The position numbers and the translations under genes were made by a program. The notes below the pieces were generated by a model, which saw only the letters and a list, made by a program, of their open reading frames with translations, was not told the origin of the DNA and ran no database searches. From assembly GCA_020226215.1 (NCBI GenBank), contig CM035236.1, positions 63,266,268-63,330,267 on the forward strand: 64,000 nucleotides of DNA, written 5' to 3'. Source of the DNA: Sindora glabra. Its lineage: Eukaryota; Streptophyta; Magnoliopsida; Fabales; Fabaceae. The stretch's first letter is position 1, and each line of letters opens with the position of its first letter. Below, piece by piece: positions 34,046 through 46,670 of the stretch.

Positions 34046-35760
34046 TTAAGGAGAAGAAAACTGCAAATAATTAGATGTATCATCATCATCGCTAGGACTA
34101 TTATCATCATCGTCATCTCTTTGGCGACAAGGACAATGCATAGAAGGTGGTGGCTGGAAGGGGGCTAGACTGGCTGGCTGGGAAGAACCGGCTGCAAATC
34201 TGCTTGACCTAAGCAATACAACAACAAATGGAGGCATGGGCAAAATAAGACCATGTTGTCTAAGAATGGAAGTTAGCTCTGTCAAGTATGTCCTGAACTA
34301 CTGTTGCTGATCAATCTGATGCTATTGCTCTTGAATCTGCTATTGACTTTGCTATAGCTGCTCCTGCAACCCATCTGGGACATTGATTGGGTACTCGTCC
34401 TAGAGTTGGAGGTGCCAAGTGTACGATATGTCTGGCTAGCTAACACACGACTAACTGCCTTCCTATACCCTTGACAAGTGCCAAGACTTCATCAACAATG
34501 ACAGCCTCGTCGATCCATATAGGAGTGTTAAGCGAGCCTATGGATGATACATTGGACTGTGCCTACTAGGTGGCTAGCTCGGTCATCCTTGTCTTGAATT
34601 TTTAAAATAAAAATTAACTTTATAAACAATAAAAAATTGATATCATTAAAATATAGAATTTAGGTCACCTACATACTGCTCCGCAAGTGTTGAATGCACC
34701 CACTCCCCCATCCTATACGTGTGTCAGTCCTTGAAGTTCTCAGGCACTGACTACAACTGACCAGTCTTCTTATTTCTTTATTAAAATATTATAAGGATGG
34801 ATAAATATAGTTATTAAATTAGAAATAGATTATACAATTAAATAATAAATAATACTTTGAATTACCTTATCATAATGATGAGTAGCGATGAATTTCAACC
34901 CATACTGGTCATTCACTATCTTTTTTGCCCAATTATCTTCATTTCTTGTAGATAGCTCCTACAAATTAAGAAATAATTAGATAATATAATTATATTTAAA
35001 ATTTAAGTAGATAAAATAGTAACATAACTTTATTAAATATCACATTTACCTTATAATCATCATTGTTAGAGAAATCTACATATTGATGCCATATCTAGGG
35101 CGAGATAGATTGCGGCACATAGCTCCTAGCATGGTCCAAGTCGAAATCCTGGTCTTGATCACCCCTATGCTCTAGAAAGTGCTTATTTAACTTGTACCTC
35201 CAATCTTTGTACAAGTGGGCAACACTGTGCACCAGGCTACCTACGGTACAAGATATTTAATAAACTAGTAAGAATTATATCTAAATATTTCAATACCAAA
35301 TATAATAAAGTTAAGATAAAAAGATGATAGATATTTACGCAAACCTCCTGCATAACCCTATTTCGCAACTACTTGAGCACCGACCGCCATGACTCATAGT
35401 AAGGCTGTACATGTGTTAAATGATGCTACCTACGTTACGGAAAGATGGCTAGAATTCTCCCCAATTGGATGCCATGTACTAGTCATATCGAACTATACAA
35501 GCACCAGTCTCCCCTCGCTCCTCTCCATCTTCTCGTGTAACCTGAAGGACTTATTTGGACCCCTCTTTCTCATAGGTGTAGCTTTCATGGATAATAAAAA
35601 AGAGTCAATATCATAAATTTATATTTAATAAATACTCAACATAGTTATTGTTGTTAGAAAAGATACTTGATCCCTCACATTGCGAAGGAATGTAAATGGG
35701 TTGATGTGGAGGGTCCCCTCTAGCATCACTTCCATGGTGTTGTGCCTCAACGTCCGCCAT
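34046..35760 (-). pseudogene. CACTA second gene, TNP1 / transposase_24-like, multi-exon, degenerate
   Basis: This protein accompanies TNP2 in plant CACTA elements and binds the subterminal repeats. A plausible start at 35760 gives MADVEAQHHGSDARGDPP. Near 35610-35480 the frame reads KRGPNKSFRLHEKMERGE, and near 35240-35100 it reads YKDWRYKLNKHFLEHRGD, hallmarks of transposase_24. Further pieces are NEDNWAKKIVNDQYG near 34940 and GEWVHSTLAEQYVGDL near 34690. After a Q-rich stretch, the carboxyl end (34285-34046) is acidic, with DDDDDNSPSDDDD. Introns are implied by AT-rich gaps between the pieces. Stops inside the pieces show decay. It lies just downstream of the TNP2 remnant on the same strand. 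Confidence 0.82.
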
Positions 35761-35999
35761 GACTAGAATAATGCACATTATGTAAGTATTTATAAGAAAT
35801 GCTCATAATTGAAGTAGATGACATGATAAAAATTAATACATTCATAAAATGAAATTACATAACTCCTCTTACATAGTTATAAGTTATCATTCAAAAAGAT
35901 ATTATATTCCCAATCTGATTCAATGTCGGTAAACTTAACAGGCTCATCCCCATAGTAGTCTATATCTCCACCATTATCATATTGATGTGCATCATCCTC

Positions 36000-38900
36000 C
36001 ATATAATCTTTGATTGTTTTATCTTTAAAGTTATTGTCATCATCAATGAAGATGTCCCCCCTATCGCAGATGTAATATTCCTAAAAGGTGAAGCTATCGA
36101 AGGACCATTTCTTTGATCCCTCAAATTGACTAAATAGAAATATTTAAGGTCAATTGTGAGATTGAAATTAGAGGAGGTGCTTCCTTGCAAGAATGAAAAG
36201 TCTTATACATTGACATCATTGGTAAGCAAATCCCATATGTTATGATGCACAGTAGTGTGGACGACCCTCCAATTTAGCCCATTAAGAAGATCCTTGATAT
36301 AAAAAATTGTTGTACTTGAGTTGCAGGAATATAAGGGTCGTCTATGTACCATTACCTGCTGACAAAGATGCTTGTAATGTTTTTATCAATATAAAGCTTC
36401 TTCTTTCTAGGATCAATATCATATCATTTGCATTTGAATAAAGTGATGGTATACTTTTTTAGATAAGTTAACTCTATGATATCCTTAAGCACCCTATAAA
36501 ATATGCTACCATCAATTCCTAGAACAGAAATTCCACTATTCTATGTTTTATGCTTCATATCCCGAGATTCAACTGCAAAGCACACTCTATTAACAACACA
36601 CGCTGAGTATATCATTGTAGTAAAATTGAGAGTGGAAGTTAAGAATAGTAGCTCTTCAATGGCTTTCGGGGAACCATTCCTATGTAAATGATACCTCTAT
36701 GAAAATGACATTCTATAGAAAGTTAAGCTAGGAAAAATTATAAGTAAGGAATAATATTTACATGATTGATATAACACATTTGGAAAGAACAAACTTTTAT
36801 ACCTTAGAGTAAAACCACACGAAAAATTTTGTTCTATGCAAGTCATCTATGTTATCAACACCACTTTGTTGAAGCTCTTGTCGATGCTCACCACGAGACA
36901 TATGTATTATAGTCCAATGTAATTAATTGAAAGAAATCTACAAATAAAAATAGAAACTTATTGAAGATACTTCTCAATCTCCGCATAATTATTCAAGATG
37001 TACCATATAGCTACATCTCAATCCTTCCTATCCAAGTGAGATATGATCTTTTTTCCCAGCAGTTGACATTGTGATAGGAACATTGACAATGCCCTTTTTA
37101 TGTATTTCAATGCTACGTCTTGATTTTGATCAGGCCGATTGAATTTAGTTTCCACCCTTTCTAAATACAAGGAACAAAATGTCAATGCCTCATCAACGAC
37201 ATATCTTTCTGCAATTGAACTCTCGGGTCGAACACGATTCTTAACATAATCCTTTAACTTTTTTATATATCTTTCGTATGGGTACATCCATCGAAAGTGA
37301 ACCATTATATCAAAGAATGCTAAAGGATATATTCTTTCAAGCTTACATAAAATGATGACAATATCTTGCTTGTCTTGCAATACATCTCTCTTATTGAGAG
37401 TTTTAGTGCATATTTGGTTGAAAAAATTGCACAACTCCACAATTGAATATGATAATTCCTTTGGCAAAAATACTCAGACCAAAGTTCCCAACAATCTTTG
37501 CATAATAACATAACTGTCATGTGATTTCAACCCTTTCAACCTCATATCACAATCAGTCATATTCTTCTTAAGGCTCCCAGCAAGCCCATCAGGAAATTTT
37601 ACATTTTTTATAAACTAGCAAAACCATCTTCATTCATCCTAGTTGAGGGTGTATGTAGCATGTGGTTTGAAGAGTTAACCCTTCTCTTCATACAGATGCA
37701 AGTCTGGCCTTATCTTCATGTCCACTTGATCTTGTCTCGCATTATCAATGTCTTTTGTCTTATGATCAATATCTAATAATGTACCTAGAATATTGTCATA
37801 TACATTATTCTTAACATGCATTACATCAATATTATGCCTCAAGTTCATTATCGGCCAATATAGGAGGTCAAAAAATATGCTTCGCTTACTCTAATTAAAT
37901 TTATCAACACCCCTCTTCTGCTTTAAACCACAAACTAAACATGCTTACCAAGAAGTCGTCATCCCCTTTAGACAACTGATCTATGATAATTTCATTAGTA
38001 AGTAGACAAGGAAGGGCCCTCCTCTTTGGCCTCCCATTGAATTCCTTTTGATTCCTCTATGTGTGACTCTTTAGAAGCTAACAATGATAACTAAGATAAG
38101 CAATTTTCCCTCTAACTCAAATTGATAAAGTATTGTCATTGCACGTAGGACATGCTTTATAACCTCCAACTGGATAGATTGCTTTGAGTAGGAAAATCAC
38201 TTACAGTCCACAACAAAGCAGTTCATATGTTAAAAGTAGTATTTGTATCAGCATCTTGAGTCTCAACTTCCTTCTCTCAAATATTCCTCAACTCCTCTAC
38301 AACCGATCTTAAGAACACATCCATATCCTTGCCTCACGACTAAAGCCTGGGTATTAATAGGGTCAACATGAAGAAGGATGAATTCATGCACATCCATAAT
38401 GGCAAGTTATAGGTAGTCATGACCACTAGCCACATGCTATATGAAAAATTCTTATCACCAAAATGATTAAATCCATTTATACTTAATCCCAACCTAACAT
38501 TTCACAGGTTGGCAGAAAAAATTGGGACGTTTCCTATCGAATCCCTGCCAAACTTCCCCATTAACAGAATGTCACATTACCCTGTCCTCTGTTGACTTTC
38601 TAGTATGATGCCATATCATATTCTTTGTAGTATGCATTGACCCATACAATCGCTTAAGCTGAGAAGTCAATGGAAAGTACTGAAACACTTCCTATAGCAC
38701 CCTTTTCCCTTTCTTATTTTTCTCCACCCATCAACTCTTCCCACAGATTGGATAATTATCCTTCAAGGCATCTTCTTTCCATAAAAGTGCATAGTCATGC
38801 TCACACACATGAATTAACTTATACCCCTACCCTGACTTGTTGAGCCATTTCTTTCCACCGTAATACGATTTAGGTAATTTATTGTCCATCGGAAGCATTT

Positions 38901-39480
38901 TTTTCAATAACTTTAAGAGAGCATCAAATAACTTATTAGTCCATTTATACAGCACCTTCAAATGCATGAGTTTTACTAGAAAGTTTAAGGATGAGAATGA
39001 TGTACATCTCGGATATAATTCTGTTTTCATTTATGCAAATAAATCATCACAACTACTATAATCCGCTTCACCACCCACTCCTTTGGGTTCGTCATCATTA
39101 CTATGATCTCCTTCATTATGAACTATTTCTTCAACTCCATAAGGACTAAGGAAATTATGTATAATATCTACCATTTCATTCCTATCAATAGGAGATATCT
39201 TTCTTGTTCCACTAGAAATTGAAACAGCCATTTCACCATGATATATTTAATTTGTGTAAAATGGGTGAAACACATTATCTATAATATATGCCTCCAGTGC
39301 TTTCAAATTTTGAAATAATATATTCACACACTTATTACATGAACACCTCACCAAGCCCCTTTCATCAATGAAGTCTTTAGCTCTATCAACAAATGCTATC
39401 GTACCATTCCAATACTCATCTAACAAGTGATTTCGCAAATGGATCCAGCTTTTATCTATAGATATCGTACCATTGAATAG
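36000..39480 (-). pseudogene. CACTA transposase TNP2 (transposase_21 with DUF4216), degenerate
   Basis: TNP2 cuts and joins the element ends. In minus-strand order: the transposase-associated domain at about 39470-39247 (DEYWNGTIAFVDRAKDF and CSCNKCVNILF); a linker at 39231-38827 with three in-frame stops; the catalytic part at about 38550-37520, scattered over frames, with LRHNIDVMHVKNNVYDNILG near 37860-37800; then a 149-codon open piece at 37467-37018 with VELCNFFNQICTKTLN, IILCKLERIYPLAFFDIMVH, WMYPYERY and SSIAERYVVDEALTFCSLYL. DUF4216-like text follows from 36560 to 36050 (DIDPRKKKLYIDKNITSIFV). Stops occur throughout. Compared with intact TNP2 proteins, some segments are missing, for example between IMVH and WMYP. 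Confidence 0.92.
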
Positions 39481-39499
39481 GAAACAAACAAATTTTTAT

Positions 39500-41780
39500 G
39501 GAATTAAGTGATAGTATCAACGTTTATTATGTGATCTAAATCTACTGTATCACTCCAATTTTAAAAGGTAAGAACTTATCCCATTCGAGATATTTTAATA
39601 GTTATCAATTTATCCATGCTCATCGTTTTCATGATGTAAAAATTTTGGCAACATCTCCCCATAATTTTCTAAGTGTGTAAACTATACATCGGTATAGTTC
39701 GCACCCAGAGAATAAATAAGATGCCAAAAACTTTCTACAATGCCAAACGAAAGCCAAATAAATTATCAATGATTACTACAAAAAATATCCTAAACTGTCC
39801 AACTTTATAGAATAATTTAAGGGTTGGTTGATGTATGGAGATCAACCAATCCTTAAACGAGTCTAAGCTTACCATACAGATGCAAATTAAATTGTATTTA
39901 AAATTATTGTAAATATATATTTATAATAATTTTAAACTTACATTACAACATTTTATGAGTATTATTATTATGAAGTGTTATAATCTGCACGATTAAGTAT
40001 TTTAATATCCACAAAATTTTCTATTGTTTAATGATTTGAAATTAGGATTTCAATCTTTTAACCTACTCTACCACTTTTATAGGGAGTATAGTTCAATTCT
40101 TTTACCCTAACATATGTTTTATAAGTACTCAGCTCTTTTGACTTGACGTATATTTTATATGTATAGGTGTGTTTTCAAGCGCTTAAAGTTTTTAATTTTC
40201 TATTGGTATATAGTCATCAAATTCATCTGGATTACATTTTGTGAAAATATGCTTCCATATGTAATCTTATTACTATAGCTCTATGTATAACTTTCTTGTA
40301 AATGTTTTATGTTCTTATCATTTACAAAATATCTAATTTTATTGTTCAATAAACAAGAATTCAAATTTCAATTTTTTAATATTATCTATTAATATATTCA
40401 TATAAAACATTTGTATGTATTTTTATATCAAATATTTAATATTTTTTATTCACATTTCAAATAAAATATTACCAAATAGGTTTCATCTTATAAAAATTAC
40501 ATATCGTTATGAGAAATTTTTTTAATCAATATTAAGTACATATTAATATTATGCATAATAAAAAAGATAGACATTCTATAAGTTTATAGATAGAATTAAA
40601 AATTATATGAAAGTTACAATAAAACTCATGCAAATTATTATTTAGTGGTTTTTATTTTTAATACATTTCCAATGAAGACATTGAATATATGGAAATTTTT
40701 TACAAAGAAATATTTTTTTAATTTTTAATTTTACAAAGAAAATTACAATAAAGCTCATGTAAAACTCTTGTAATAATTTATCTTTGTTATTTTTTTAATT
40801 CTATAATTGAATTTTTTACAAAGAAATATTTAACAATTACATAACAATCATTATTGAGTGATTGAATTAATTTTTTATCATTGTACATTATTATGAAATT
40901 TTTATGAATTGTGATCCTTGTTAAATTGTTTAATTATATGAAATCGTTTTAGATTGTAAGAAATTTGTAGGATATATTTTCTTTTGTTTAATATTATTGT
41001 TAAATATAAAAATTCTTTTCTATAATTATAACATTTCCATTAAATATATCTATAACATTTACTTACTTTATTTTACATTTTCATTAAAAAATGTTTACAA
41101 ACTTATGTTGAAAAAAAATATTTATGTGCTTAAAGGATTATTTTCATATCGTTTCTTTTTTTCAATGTATTTATATAAGTATTCTAATTCCGTACATTAC
41201 TATTTTTCCATAAAATTATAAGGTCCTATATTCCGAAACTATGTCCTAAGTTGAATAATCTACATATGTATTTACTTAATTGAACAATCAACGCATATTC
41301 AAATTATTCAAAAAGATAATTACACCCAGTAATATAACAATAACATAATTTATATTTAGAAATTGTATATAAAAATTAAATTTTGCAAGCATATTTAACA
41401 TTTATAGCATATAAATTCAATCAACTTTAATTTCATGCAAAAAATGCCATACCAATAGAATAAATTAAATAATTACATATTATTGCAAAAAAATAAACTC
41501 ATATCATAAACTACATAATCAAACAAAACTGTATAAATTTTTACACATACCTCATAGGAATAAATCTACTGATCAAATATCTTCCAATCGAATACAAATA
41601 ATAACAAACAGCAACAATATCTAACAAAATTAGAATAATATACTATATAAATAAATAATTATACTATATTATTATAAAAATATGAATAAAAATACTAAAA
41701 TATATATAAAAAAGAGAGAACATACTTCTTAAACTCTCTGACTTCCCACCATACTGTGTGCAAATGAGAATGAGAGTGGG
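39500..41780. other. Non-coding AT-rich interior of the CACTA element
   Basis: Between the TNP2 start region and the right subterminal array. It is AT-rich with no frame of interest; the 74-codon open stretch at 40997-41221 is low-complexity. It probably contains the element's promoter, but no convincing motif could be fixed. Confidence 0.6.
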
Positions 41781-41804
41781 TAGGAGGATTATTTATAGAC
41801 ACAC

Positions 41805-42115
41805 CCTTTATTGATGACAATTTTCTCGGTCGTCGTTAAAGATAAGAATCCTTTAGCGACAATAATGTCGTCGCTGAAGGGTGGACACCGAAACTTGTGC
41901 CAGCTCTTCAACGTTGACATGTCATCACTAAAGGGCGACAATGATTTTGGACCTTTTGCTATGATAAAAGTCGTCATTGAAATATTTCATTTCTTGCCTT
42001 AGTCAAAATTGTTTGGTGTCATTTTTTTACTAATGACTTTGTTATCACTAAAAATTTATAATATTATCAACGACGATCCAGTGATCTGTTGCTGATAAAA
42101 ATGTTGCTGGTTTTG
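41805..42115. repeat. Right subterminal repeat array of CACTA element
   Basis: GTCGTCGCTGAAGGG near 41868, GTCATCACTAAAGGG near 41923, AAAGTCGTCATTGAA near 41968 and related units mirror the left array. The two overlapping open frames here are products of the repeats, not genes. Confidence 0.8.
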
Positions 42116-42133
42116 AGCTTTTTTGTTGTAGTG

Positions 42134-43314
42134 AGAACTTCTATTAAATTATAATAGAGAACGTCTATTATTACATAATATTTCTTTCCATGCTTTTCGC
42201 ATAGATAGAATTCATGCACAAAAGCAGGTGGAATATTTACTAGGACGTTGAAGTGGTTTGTTCCCGTGGAATGTGCAATGATTGCAGAGAGGCACCCACC
42301 ACATTGACTTTTAACACTGAGTCAATTGAATTGGGTGAAGAAAAGTTTGAATTATTTGTTCTTATGATTTAATTGAGCACTTTGGCTAGTCCTCTCTTTT
42401 CAAGCAAAATACACCGCCGCAGGGATCGAGGAAGAGAGGCTGTTTTATCAACTTTGACATATGTGGGGTGGAGTGGGATGAGATTTGCCGATTTGGTTCA
42501 TCTGTGTCTCAAAGTAAAGCCTCTTTCCCCTTAATCTTAACAAATAACTTGCTTCTAAATTAATTGTTGATTGTAATTATATTATAATTATAATTATAAT
42601 TAGTATAATTATAAATAAAAATAGATAAAGATATAAATGTTATAATATAAAATTAAAAAATTGTAGTTGCAAAATAGTTTGCAGCAATAATATTACAATC
42701 ACACATCATTAATAATTGATTAATTCAATAAAAATAAGTTAAATTGTAAAATATTTTCAGATCTGATAAAAAAAAATTTAAATCTGAATTTTGAGAATAT
42801 CTTTATTCTGAAAATTTTATTATTTATTATTTCCTCCCCATCTTAAAAAAATTAGTTAACAATGCACCGCTGTTTATCTTGGGAGATGAGTAGTTAATCA
42901 CCAGACACCAAATAATTAGCTTTATTTGGAGAGTCATCGGGCGAGTGTTATGTCATTGCACGTAATTTTGGACGCTATAGAGACTCGCAGCAATAGTGAC
43001 CAACAAATAACCAGACTAAATTTGAATAAAAATGATTTTGATATTATGCTTGGTACATACCCCAATTTTTTTTATCAATATGAATCCTTATAAATTTTGT
43101 GAAATTTTTTATCAATATTATATTTTAAATTTTCATTAAAAAAAACAAAATTTTTGAGTATCCAATAACTACAATCCTTTAACAAATAGCCAGACTCAAT
43201 GTAATAAAAATGATTGGAAAATCAAACTCAATTGCAACAATTTTTTTTTTCTAATTTTCAAATTTTCTATCTATTTAAAAGGTGGTAACGATTTCTTTTT
43301 GGGAAAAAACTGTA
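42134..43314. other. Unassigned DNA right of the CACTA element
   Basis: 42200-42540 has a more balanced base composition than the surroundings and may be old single-copy sequence, but no sustained frame or known domain is seen. The rest is AT-rich. Confidence 0.4.
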
Positions 43315-43812
43315 CCTCTTTCAACTTTAGAGTGATTGAATTTTAGCTTCTTTAATTTTAAAAACTTATAAATTACTCTCTTAAACTATACAAAATTTGA
43401 AATTAACATCTACCATTAACTTAATTTACCATTTATCAAATAGCATAATTTTTTTGTATTTTTAAATGAAAATTTATAATATTGTAATACATTAGTTTAC
43501 TTTGTTATATTTTCATAAATAATGTTCATGTTATATAATTAATAGGACTTAAATTAGATATGTAGAGTTTTAATTAAATAATAAAAAATAAATTGAAAAA
43601 TTATGCATGAAAAAAGATGAAATAAACTAATATATTATAATATTATAATTTTTATTTAAAAATTTTATTAAAAATGATAAAATTTAATAAAATAATTAAT
43701 TAAGTTAACACCAAATGTTAATTTTAAATTTTATAAAGTTTAAATAAGTAATTTTCAAATTTTTAAAATAGAAGAGAACAAAATTCAACCACTCAAAATT
43801 AAAGGAATAATT
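43315..43812. mobile_element. Palindromic MITE / foldback element, about 498 bp
   Basis: The left half (43315-43510) is mirrored by the right half (43620-43812). AGAGTGATTGAATTTTAGCT on the left corresponds to the complement of AAATTCAACCACTCAAAA on the right, and the match runs nearly to the centre with about 80% agreement by eye. There is no coding capacity. A target-site duplication was not identified, so the ends are approximate. Confidence 0.7.
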
Positions 43813-44329
43813 TATATTTTTTATTTAAGTGCATAGAATGTCGTCTAATATATACATAATATTTAAAACTCGATATTCAAACATTAAATATTAAAAGAAA
43901 TTAAAAAAACAACAAAGTACCACTAAAAAAAGATAAAATTAATAATTCCATCCAAAAATTATAAGATGTTGATAAAATAATTTTTAAATTATATAAAATT
44001 ATAATTTCTCTCTTAAATAATAATTCATATATACAATATCATTTTTCTATACAGATAATTCTATCCTTAAATAATGCGATTAAGAGGTAAAATTATCTAT
44101 ATAAACTATTATTTAAGAATAAAAAACTTTGTATAATTAAATTTTTTTATCAAAGTTATATAATTTTAAGTACAAATTTATTAATTTTGTGATTTAAACT
44201 AGCATTATATCCAATGTTTTTAAACTTAAATTGATTGATTTAACCAGAAATCAAACCTTGATCCGATTCGAATAATGGCAGAAACCCAAACATATATATG
44301 AATTATTTTAAATCAGTCACACTAGCTAT
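43813..44329. other. AT-rich sequence, no feature seen
   Basis: No frame, repeat end or RNA gene recognised between the palindromic MITE and the hAT element. Confidence 0.5.
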
Positions 44330-45037
44330 TAGGGGTGCAAATAGGTTGGACCAAGTTAAGCTTTGCCTTAAATAGGTTGGACCTATATTACAAAATATTA
44401 ATCCGAGCCTGACCTGTTTTAAAAACCTGGTCTGGCCTGTTAGTCTATTTAAAAGTCTATTTTTAAATATAAGTTTTTAAATAGGCCAACAATTTAAGAC
44501 TTAAAAAGCATATTATAAAAAGGTCTTAAATAAACCAATAACTTATATAGGTTTGTATCAATATATTCTTAAGATACCCTTAATAATACTAAAATTAATA
44601 CAAAATTTTATATAAAAATTAATTAATAAAAAAATAAATTCATATACTCATAACACAAAATTATTAATTTAAATATTCAATATTTAATTAAAAGTAAAAT
44701 AACATTAAGTTATCATAACATCAAAGATTAATAATAAAGGTAAATTAGTTCACTATAAATTATACAACAAACATTTAAAATATTTAATTTATATAATAGA
44801 CTTCGAAAAAAAAGCCTATATATTATTACCTTTATAATAAATAAATTTAAATAAAAAAATGTTAAATAGATCAGCCTAATAAGCTTGTAGGTTAGGCTTA
44901 AAATAAAAAGGCATAACCTATTTAATTAAAAAAACTTTTATATTGATTTTAACCTGACTCATTTAACTAAATAGCCTGAGTTGGGTTAGATCTAAATTAG
45001 GCCGGATCATAAACCATCCGTCTCATTTGCACCCCTA
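44330..45037. mobile_element. Non-autonomous hAT element, 708 bp, TSD CTAGCTAT
   Basis: Perfect 13-bp terminal inverted repeats, TAGGGGTGCAAAT at the left and ATTTGCACCCCTA at the right, lie between perfect 8-bp duplications CTAGCTAT (44322-44329 and 45038-45045). An 8-bp duplication with TAGGGGTG ends is the hAT signature. Subterminal text such as GGTTGGACC and GGCCGGATC on the two sides is typical of this abundant plant group. The interior is AT-rich without a transposase, so it depended on a hAT transposase supplied elsewhere. Confidence 0.95.
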
Positions 45038-45764
45038 CTAGCTATTAATTTGGAAGATTAATTGAACCGGTGTGAATTAATCCGAGTGGGTGAATTGAAG
45101 AGTACGCACGTTTCATTAAAAAAATTACAAAACAACAATATACAAGTCTTAAGTACAAACCCATTAACTCATCAGCCAGTTCTTCATCACCTATGCCAAT
45201 ATGATTGCTATTATATAATTGGTTTTAATTATACATGATGCATGTTATCGTTTGTTTTTCAAATATAACCATATTCAAATTTTTTATACATAAAATTATA
45301 TCAAATATTTATATATTTATCCTAGATATATTTAAATCATTATTATTTAGTAAATATATAATTTAAAATTTTCATTATGTTTAAATGAAATATAATTTTA
45401 ATATTATAAAATAATATTAAAATTATATTAAATAATTATAATTATAATAAATTAATATTTATATTATTGTGTTTCAAAAATATATTTATAAAATTTAAAT
45501 GGATTTAATTTTTTATATGTATATATAATATATGATTATATATATTAATTAATTTAACAATCTAATTCGATGAGTTAAAATGACTCGACCTGAATTCGAT
45601 TTTTTTATCGGTGCCCGAAAACATTGAATGTATCACTTTGATTCCAGTCAAGAAAGATGCAAAATGTGAATAAGACCGCGTTAATTCTATTTTCGCTACT
45701 CCTCTCTTACATACACGGACCAATTCTTATCGGGCCTTGGGTATGTCGGTGGAGAATCAACCTA
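45038..45764. other. AT-rich sequence between hAT element and MULE
   Basis: No gene or element end recognised apart from the two target-site duplications at its edges (45038-45045 and 45756-45764). Confidence 0.55.
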
Positions 45765-45859
45765 GGCTAAAATACTAATATATGATTTTTTTATAAACTT
45801 TTTTCCGTTTTACCATAGTTTCGAAACATATTACCAAAGTACGTAGGACGCCATTTAAA

Positions 45860-46070
45860 ATAACGACCGCACAACATGGAGGCGTCAAACAATGTGGCAT
45901 CTTTGGAGTACCCTCAACTTGGAGGGTGCTAGATTGAATGGCGTTTCAAGGTTGAAGGCGCCATCCAACTTGGCACCATTGAACCTTGGAGGTGCCATTC
46001 AAGGTGGCGCCATCAATTTAAAAAATTCTAGGAGGCACCAAATGGAGTGGCACCTCCTGCCCTATTTCAA
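45860..46070. repeat. Left GGCGCC-rich subterminal block of the MULE
   Basis: Several short units built on CCATTCAAGGTGGCGCC or its complement (AAGGCGCCATCCAACTTGGC near 45957, GGTGCCATTCAAGGTGGCGC near 45991). The block is strikingly G+C rich within AT-rich DNA, and equivalents occur at the other MULE end and at both ends of the nested element. Confidence 0.8.
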
Positions 46071-46292
46071 CCCCCTCCCCTTCCCCTCTTTGGCCTTCAC
46101 TCTTCTTCCCTTTTCGCAGCCACCGTAGCCCCTCTGCCCTTCTCTCTTCGCAGCCATTCGCACCTATTCCTGTTCGCACCATTTCCCATTTTTTACTCAC
46201 AAATTTTCATCCTTTCTTACTTCTGTGCATTTCATCGAGCAACATTTTCTTCTTTGGATCAGATCTGGTCTTCTTTCCTTTCTCTTCCTTAG
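46071..46292 (+). promoter_or_regulatory. CT-rich leader / possible transcript start region of the MULE gene
   Basis: A pyrimidine-rich run (CCCCTCCCCTTCCCCTC near 46072 and more to 46290) follows the subterminal block and precedes intron-like AT-rich DNA. It resembles a 5' untranslated leader for the mobile-domain gene downstream. The short open frames on both strands here arise from this low-complexity text. Promoter function is inferred only. Confidence 0.35.
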
Positions 46293-46670
46293 TTAGTATT
46301 TTTATAATTTTTATATTTATATTATAATTTTTGTTAGTTATTATGAGAATATATTTTATAGTGGTAGAAAATTTTTTATTCTATGTTGATTATTATGATT
46401 TATGATGTGAAATTATGATCTAAGATTTAGGAAAAATTTGTAAAAATTTATATGATTTGTGATAGTTTATGATTTTTACTAGTTAGTATTTTTATAATTT
46501 TTTATTTATATTATAATTTTTATTAGTTATTATAAGAATATATTTTATAGTGATAGATTTTATGTTAATTATTATGATTTATGATGTGAAATTATGATCT
46601 AGGATTTAGGAAAAATTTGTACAAATTTATATAATCTGTGATAGTTTATGATTTTAAAAAAAGAATAAAG
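46293..46670 (+). repeat. Tandem repeat, 188-bp period
   Basis: AGTTAGTATTTTTATAATTT starts units at 46293 and 46481, each running through TTATGAGAATATATTTTATAG-like text to TGTGATAGTTTATGATTTT. A third, more diverged copy starts at about 48183. Confidence 0.8.

Larger units (their letters stand above)
33449..42133 (-). mobile_element. Full-length CACTA (En/Spm) transposon, 8685 bp, TSD AGA
   Basis: The left end is CACTATAGGAAAAAT and the right end read inward is CACTACAACAAAAAAGC. The 3-bp duplication AGA lies at 33446-33448 and 42134-42136. Both ends carry subterminal arrays of GTCGTCATTGAAGG-like repeats. Genes lie on the minus strand: a TNP2-type transposase (about 39480-36000) followed by a TNP1/transposase_24-type gene (35760-34046). 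Both are interrupted by stops and frameshifts, so the copy is not autonomous. The remaining internal space at 39500-41780 is AT-rich and non-coding. Confidence 0.95.

Noticed and set aside
35389..35616. 75-codon plus-strand frame
   Set aside because: Antisense to the transposase_24-like exon (KRGPNKSFRLHEKMERGE on the minus strand).
41789..42002. Two overlapping frames with similar peptides on opposite strands
   Set aside because: Both come from the CACTA right subterminal repeats.
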